Positions 58,100-64,000 of a stretch of DNA of 64,000 nt are shown here, one piece after another (position 1 is the first letter of the stretch; each line of letters starts with the position of its first letter). This DNA is from Arthonia radiata (taxonomy: Eukaryota; Ascomycota; Arthoniomycetes; Arthoniales; Arthoniaceae), in NCBI GenBank assembly GCA_002989075.1, contig PSQN01000016.1, forward strand, positions 1,965,346-2,029,345, in the 5' to 3' direction. A program made the position numbers and the translations under genes. The notes under the pieces were generated by a model that saw nothing but the letters and a program-made list of their open reading frames with translations, did no database searches and was not told the origin of the DNA.

Positions 58100-59197
58100 T
58101 GTCGTGGGGCGAGGCGAGCTTGCAGCGTCTAGATCCAGTACAGATGGGGCTAAGGCCTGTTTTCGTAAGTATAACGGTAAGTGTATAAGTTTGGATGAGT
58201 CCAACGTGTTGGAGATAAATTTGACTGGTTGGCGGTCGTTTGTTAGTGTTTCCGGGTAAGTCGCTGAAATAGCGTGTGTATAGTCGAAGATACCCGGTAG
58301 CGGCGGTCATTGAACATTACATCAAATCATCATCATCATCACGTCACAATATTGTTTCCGTCGTTGCCCTGTCATCTGCTCCCGGTACAGATGTGAAGCT
58401 TGCGTAAGGTCTTTTTGCTCGTATACTCAGCGAATACTATTGAAGCATACATGATACGGGCGCACGGTGTCGCCACGAAACCAAGCTTCGGGGATTGGTT
58501 TAAGTCGTCTTCGTTAGAGCTCCACGCACTGAACTCAATCTTCCCACGTGCGTTAGGAAGAGTTGCTTGAGCAGTTGCTTCCTGGCGGGTCCCCGGTCTC
58601 TGGAGGAAGTCGCATGGGATGTGAGTCTTTGAGAAACTGGCAAGTACGCAGTGCTCTCAAGCCCCGACAGCAATCCAGACCCATCATCATCCGAAAAGAC
58701 TGTCATATTGAGAGCAATATTCAGTCAGCTACCAAGCTCTAAATACGGCTTGAGTGCTTCGGCGCCCGTGCCGCCCGGCTGAACTGCTGTGTAGAAATGG
58801 GTGAACATGCTTACGTGCCTGCTCTCTGAGTGTCCAATGCATTCGAGATGACTGCGTTACTGAGAGCAACATCCAGCTAGCTGTCAAGGTCTGGCCACGG
58901 CAAAAGGGCTTCGGCGCCAGTGTCCCCCGGCTGAACCGCTGTGTAAAATTGGGTGGATATGCTTGCTGCTTGCTCTCAGAGTATCCAATATGCCTTCCCA
59001 CCGTCTTCCCAACAGATCAGCCTGGCAGCTTCCTACCGCGTCTCTCTACTGTTCAAAATAACATCGTTCGGCTGCAACACTCCGGCGTCTTCTACTCTCT
59101 GTCCCATTTACAATCCATCCACACCAGTGACCTGCTGTAATCAAGTACTTCTCACGCGTCTTTCCAGTAACATTACAAATTCCATCCAGCCACCAAG
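58100..59197. other. Intergenic, about 1.1 kb, with a tandem duplication
   Basis: Contains two imperfect copies of a 132 bp sequence (see the repeat entry) just upstream of the But2-domain gene. No gene or RNA recognised. Confidence 0.45.
58709..58992 (+). repeat. Imperfect tandem duplication, two 132-bp units 152 bp apart
   Basis: Unit 1 (58709-58840) and unit 2 (58861-58992) both begin TGAGAGCAA and share GCTTCGGCGCC, CCCGGCTGAAC, GCTGTGTA and GTATCCAAT/GTGTCCAAT blocks in order. By eye identity is about three quarters. Confidence 0.8.
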
Positions 59198-60338
59198 ATG
59201 AAGGTCGCCGTTTTTGGTCTGCTTCTCAGCGGAGCTCTTGCTGCTCCCGCTACTACTGCCAACCTGATCAGCCAGATCCCCGATGGTCAAGTGCAAGCGC
59301 CCACTGGCAGTACGGCTTCGCCATCCCCTAGTACGACTCTGAAAACGACGTCCAGCTCGTCCAGCTCGTCCAGCTCGACCGCCTCCTCCACTAAACCCTC
59401 AACCACCGTGACTCCTCCTCCTAGCACCTACACTACCTCTTCAAAGGTCCAGACGACTTCTTCCAAGGCAACGCCCGGCACTATCACCAAGGAGACCACG
59501 GAGGTGAAGACTACCACCAGCTGCCCGACCAGCTCTACTACTTCTCAGAAGCCCACTACCTCCGTCAGCACGCCGTCTGCGTCGGTTGGCACGCCTTCCT
59601 CCACGTCTTCGGCGTCGGTATCGGTTGGCACGCCTTCTTACACACCCACGGCCTCGGTGTCAGTTAGCACGCCTTCCTCCGCGCCCACGACCCCGGTGTC
59701 CGTTAGCACGCCTTCCTCAACGCCCACGCCCTCGGTGTCGGTTGGCACTCCATCATACACACCGGTGTCTACTTCGTCTACAGTTCCACCATCGTCATCT
59801 CCCAAACCTTCCACTTCCTCAGCTCCCCCACCAGCATCTACTGGAAAGTGCCCATACGACCTACCTAGCCAATACCAAGCTCCATATCTCATCTCGGTCA
59901 ATGGCAAGAGCTCGTACAACGTCACGGTTGACAAATCTACTTCTACCAAGGTCACGTTCGGTGAGTGAGAGCCAGCCTTTTTACTGTGTCCAACTTTGGG
60001 CTGCTCCGTCTTCTTAGACGCCGCTCTACCGGTGTTGCTGACCTCATACAGGCATCCCAGACAGCTATAATGGCAAGACTTGCTCCACAGTATTCCTTCT
60101 GCCAAGCCATGGCACGATGGATACCTCAGAATACAGTCTGAGTGGGTCTGGCACAGTGACTGTCAACGGGGGTTTTAGCTTCACGCCGGTGGAATACTCC
60201 GAGACTGTGATTGAACAAGGACCCTGCAAAGCTGGCCAAACGCTCGAATATACGCTTGGGGCCACAGGGACTTTGAGCCTCAATCTCTTCGAAGACTACA
60301 ATCCCTGCCCAGTTGGGATATATGTGGTGGTGAATTGA
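59198..60338 (+). CDS. Secreted Ser/Thr-rich protein with But2-type C-terminal domain
   Basis: Two exons, 59198-59960 and 60052-60338 (349 aa), with a 91 nt intron (GTGAGT, TACAG). Residues 1-16 are a clean signal peptide ending in ALAA. A long Ser/Thr/Pro stalk (about 20-220) includes near-repeats of the type SVSVGTPSYTP, surely heavily O-mannosylated. The C-terminal domain (about 220-349) has CPYDLPSQYQAPYLI and YNGKTCSTVFLLP, matching the But2 C-terminal (ubiquitin 3 binding protein) family of fungal surface proteins. No GPI-attachment tail is seen. Likely a cell-wall or secreted protein; molecular role unknown. Confidence 0.85.
59560..59770 (+). repeat. In-frame Ser/Thr/Pro tandem repeats
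   Basis: Several copies of a roughly 42-nt unit coding for SVSVxTPSxxPT in the stalk of the But2-domain protein. Confidence 0.7.
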
Positions 60339-62399
60339 GGAGCATCTACGGTGGGAGCGGTGGCTTTGGAGAGCTTCACTCTGGAGCGACACCGGCGGAG
60401 GGGGTGTTCCCAGCAAGTTCTCCGAATATATACCTACACTTGACTGTGCTCTCATACCTGTACTAAAAATTGAGTTCCTATCTTTGCCTGGCCAATGTGT
60501 TTCACCCAAGCTTTGCAAGTGTTATAACAGCCCACCCAACCATGCAGATGCGCCAGATCTTATCTTTGTTGCGACATTTAGCTGCGCAAGACTCAGCCAA
60601 ACCACCAAGAATGGCAAGATGAGGGTGACTGGTTGAAAAGGACCGTAAGCTAGTGCAACATTTGACGAACAGACAGCACAAAACCACAATACCGCGCTGT
60701 GCATAGTCCAACTAGTTTTACCCTAGATGCCTAATTGACGTTGTGCAAGGTAAGAAGAAAGTTGACCAGGTTAGATGCTCCTATTTGTCGCTTGACATGG
60801 AGTGACCGGCTGGCGCCGCAGGATGTCGGATTCGTCACACACAACGGCAACAGAGAACTATTAGTTCTGCAAACTGCGACGCTCTTCTTAATGAGGGATC
60901 AGCGCTAGGATGATCATGGTGTCTCCTATATTACCGACTTGCTGTCGTGCGGATCCATCGACTGCCCTGAATGTGATGCCATAGCACATCCACGTCACAT
61001 CTGGCTATTCTGGCTACAAGCCTGACTCCTCGCGGTGGGCGTTGCACACTTTTCGATCGGTGCAGCCCTCTGGACACCATGAAAACGCCGAAGAATGGTG
61101 GCGTCCGGGCATTCGACACAGTCTTCGACACCGCTAGCTTGCTTGAGCAGACACGTGTTCTGTGTCGCTCGAGATCTTCATATATCTATGCTCAAATGCG
61201 CGCCGGGGGGAAGCGAGAGAGGCTGGCACGGCTGGTTCGTAGATTTGACCTTGTTGATGTCAACGGACGGAACACCTCGGCACTATCGGCTCGCGAGTCA
61301 TTGTTGGTGAAACATGGCGCGTTTCATGCATTCGGGGCACGATCTCTGGGCGCTCGTCGCAATCTCTCAATGCCTCCATCATTCTGTGTGTCTCGGCAAA
61401 ACGTTGCCATCTTCCTCTTATTCTTAACGCTCCACCTCACTCCCATCTCCTTTCCTGCACACATATCCAATACTGCTCTTTCGTCAGCTCAGCTTGCTCA
61501 GCTGCGCAGGCTCTTCGAATTCTTCGAAGAGCCAACACGCCCCACATCTCGTCCGTAGCCCTCTTCGTTTCAAGGACTAATCCTTCCGCCCTGACGGCAC
61601 GATCGCGTCCTCGAGATCTCGGATCTTCGCCCTCTTGCGCCATGGCTCGCGCTCTGGGTGACATGATCCTCGCCCTTTTCGTACCCATCTCTCGAGCCTC
61701 CATCCACACCATCCGGGCTCAGGTGACCGTCCTCCTATGAGATCTGATAGCGATCGCTGCGCTTTTCCTTGAGCAACTAGCACATGCTCCGCGGGACGGC
61801 CCTTTTCAGCTTGGCCCAGCGCCGGCACTGCTATGGACGTGATCCATGATCGGAATACAGCGGAGCCTCAAACGACGTACCATAATTGCCTGCGTCGCTT
61901 TCTCGCGCCCTTGCATCATACTTTGGAATTGTGGAATGGCCACATCGCCGGCAGTCATTTGATGCCAGTAGAGTGCAGTATGCGTACACGCATCGCTAGC
62001 CACACAAATGATCTCGAATGCTGCTCAAGGTCCGATTCGAAACAGGCCCTACCCCTTTGGGTTCATCCCGCGTTCTTGTAGTAGGTCCGGAGGTATGTTG
62101 GCGCTCCTGGTTCGATTGACGAGCCACGGAGATGTCAAAACATCGAAAGGGCGACGTGTCTCCCAACAAAATGATCCTTCCAGTCTTCTGCTTCATTCGG
62201 TCGCAGTCATTCATTATCATCCTGCACGAACACGTTCTTTTCCTCTTCTTCCACCCTCTCATTCTTTCGTGTCAGCTGGGCTGCGTGGTCTGTGGACCTC
62301 ACACATTCGTTATACATCTGTGTTCGACCTTAAGTCGACGAGTATTCCTTCGTTTCGAATCGCGACGTTCTAGAAGAATCGTCTAACCTTCATTTCATC
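60339..62399. other. Intergenic, about 2.1 kb
   Basis: The largest gene-free gap. Short open frames on both strands show no motif or signal; no tRNA-like fold was found. The last 200 bp are pyrimidine rich and probably the chitinase leader. Confidence 0.4.
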
Positions 62400-64000
62400 A
62401 TGCACTTTCGTACTCTTTTATTCGCCATCAGCGCAGCAACTTTGGCAGCAGCATTGCCACAATATGGGCAATACCAGCATCAGCATGGTCCGCCTACTGG
62501 CGCCCCGCCATGGGCTAACACTTGGGGACCACCGACCAACAATCCTTATGTTCCTAACACTGAAGCGAACACTGCGCTACCAACGCAATATACAGCCCCA
62601 ACGCAGCCTATAATTCCGCCTATAATTCCCACGCAGCCTACGGTTCCGACGCAGCCTACAGTCCCAGTGACTTTACCTACCGTTCCAACCACCTATCCCA
62701 CTGTTCCAGCCACTTACCCGACTTACTCGCCGACTTATTCGCCCACTAATTCGCCCGCTAATTCGCCGTCACCCTCACCGCCAACTTACACTGCTCCGAA
62801 CCCGACTGGCACCGGCAATCCGACGGGCACTGGCTACACCACAGGTACCGGCAACCCCACAGGCACTGGTGATCCGACGGGCACCGGCAAACCGACAGGT
62901 ACTGGCAAACCGACGGGCACGGCCAATCCCACTGGCGGGCCTACCGGCGCGCCTGCTCCCTCAGGAGGCGCGCAAGCAGTCCTCTACTGGGGTCAGAACG
63001 GGGCGGAGAAGCCGCTCGCGTCGTATTGTACGGCTGACGGGCCGGACATCCTCGTGCTTGCCTTCGTCTACCAGTATGGTAACGGCGCTGCACCTTACGG
63101 TACATTCGGGCAGCAGTGCACCACGTCCGCGCAATGCCCGGACATGATCGCGGATATCAAGACTTGTCAAGATGCCGGCAAGAAGATCATTGTATCGCTG
63201 GGCGGTGCTGTGGGGTCATACTCGTTGGCAAGTAATGATGACGCTGAGAAGCTTGCGCAGAGTTTATGGGATATGTTTGGCGCCTCAGCGGGCAGCTACT
63301 CTGGAGCCAGGCCATTCGGTCAGACCAAGGTTGACGGGTTCGATATGGATATCGAGGTACGTTCCGCTCTTCGGGCGCCATGCTGCTGTAGTGCCATTCT
63401 GCTGTGGCGCCATTAGCCGCCTGGCCCTGAGGTGTGCTACTACTCTGGCCGCATGGACTTGCACTGACAGACCGCTCACGCAGCAACACGCCGGCACCGA
63501 ATATTACCCTGCTCTCATCGCAAAACTACACGAGCTCTTCGACTCCGACAGCAGTAAGCAATACTACATCACCGGCGCGCCGCAGTGCCCGATTCCGGAA
63601 CCATATATGGGTGACATGGTCGCTCAAGCGAAGTTCGATATGCTTTTCATCCAATTCTACAACAACCCCGGATGCGCTGTGAACAACTACCCGTAAGTAT
63701 CCGGCCTTATCTTGCCGCCACCAAAAGAGCCTAGTTCTTTCATTTTCAAGTAGCATGACACTGACAATATCAACAGCAATGGCGCAAGCGGCGGCTCGTT
63801 TAACTTCGACGCCTGGAAAACGTCCACAGACTCCGGCAAGTCGGCCGGCGCAAGCCTGTTCATCGGCTTACCCGGCAGTCCCATGGGCGCGACAGGCACG
63901 GAAAGCGGAGCGCAATACTACCTCGAGCCGGCGAAAATGGCAAACTTGGTGAACGAGTACAAGAGCCACCCTGGCTTCGGTGGTGTCATGCTGTGGGATG
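62400..64000 (+). CDS. Class III chitinase (GH18) with N-terminal repeat linker, 3' end outside window
   Basis: Hydrolyses chitin outside the cell or in the wall. Exons are 62400-63356, 63484-63692 and 63777 to the window edge (at least 463 aa); introns are 127 and 84 nt. A signal peptide (1-19, ending ALAAA) is followed by about 175 residues of Pro/Thr/Gln-rich linker, including PTQPTVP copies, then 18-nt repeats coding PTGTGN/K/D. The GH18 barrel starts at AVLYWGQNGAE. IIVSLGG and DGFDMDIE (catalytic Glu, cut exactly by intron 1) are intact, followed by LFIQFYNNPGC and VMLWD. Most fungal relatives have the catalytic domain first and the Ser/Thr region after it; here a long linker precedes it with no chitin-binding module visible. 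Confidence 0.93.
62801..62954 (+). repeat. 18-nt in-frame repeats coding PTGTGx
   Basis: About seven copies of CCGACGGGCACTGGC-like units in the chitinase linker, with changes mostly at third positions and in the last codon. Confidence 0.85.

Noticed and set aside
61079-61558. 159-codon plus-strand frame in the 2 kb gap before the chitinase
   Set aside because: No motif, no signal peptide at the start and no sign of splicing; kept as non-coding.

Overview
This window is nuclear DNA of a filamentous ascomycete (Pezizomycotina). That call rests on compact multi-exon genes with 46-158 nt introns (GTATGT/GTGAGT donors, CTAAC/CTGAC branch sites), a fungal lipase-NB-ARC-TPR NLR, an NRPS-like enzyme, a PTH11/rhodopsin-type membrane protein, a Mir/SIT-type siderophore transporter and a class III GH18 chitinase. 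A dothideomycete is my best guess, but that is inference. All exon joins below were worked out by hand from reading frame, splice signals and family motifs.

Left part (1-21.5 kb) looks accessory. It holds a partial cellulose-synthase-like GT2 enzyme (minus), a sulfotransferase-family protein (plus), a five-exon transaldolase (minus) and, divergently from it, an NRPS-like A-T-reductase carrying only the back half of a condensation domain. Then comes a sparse stretch (9.4-18 kb) of small lineage-type genes: a paralogous pair of 76-81 aa proteins sharing PTHDxxGNPLAxxGxF, a 57 aa seven-cysteine protein, two helical hypotheticals and a single-pass membrane protein. A complete five-exon STAND/NLR gene with nearly identical TPR repeats follows.

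At 22.9-23.05 kb lies a U6 spliceosomal RNA gene interrupted by an mRNA-type intron, with a good B-box match inside the intron. This is the most striking feature of the window.

The right part (23.4-58 kb) is a conserved housekeeping block: ENT nucleoside transporter, peroxisomal 2,4-dienoyl-CoA reductase (SPS19), SDS22, ferrochelatase (HEM15), ISY1, a BOR1-like anion transporter, PRP38, an MFS transporter, MTHFR (MET13), orotate phosphoribosyltransferase (URA5), a siderophore transporter and CDC42. It is interspersed with lineage-type genes: a 2EXR protein, a 75 aa microexon-containing acidic protein, tandem single-pass membrane proteins and a 1 kaa disordered protein. The window ends with a But2-domain cell-surface protein and the start of a chitinase with an unusual N-terminal repeat linker.

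Functionally the genes touch cell-wall polysaccharide synthesis and turnover (GT2, chitinase, But2 protein, CDC42), iron and haem (SIT transporter, HEM15), RNA splicing (U6, ISY1, PRP38), one-carbon and pyrimidine metabolism, and self/non-self surveillance (NLR). Apart from the divergent transaldolase/NRPS-like pair I see no convincing pathway cluster. No transposon, retroelement, tRNA or CRISPR array was recognised.
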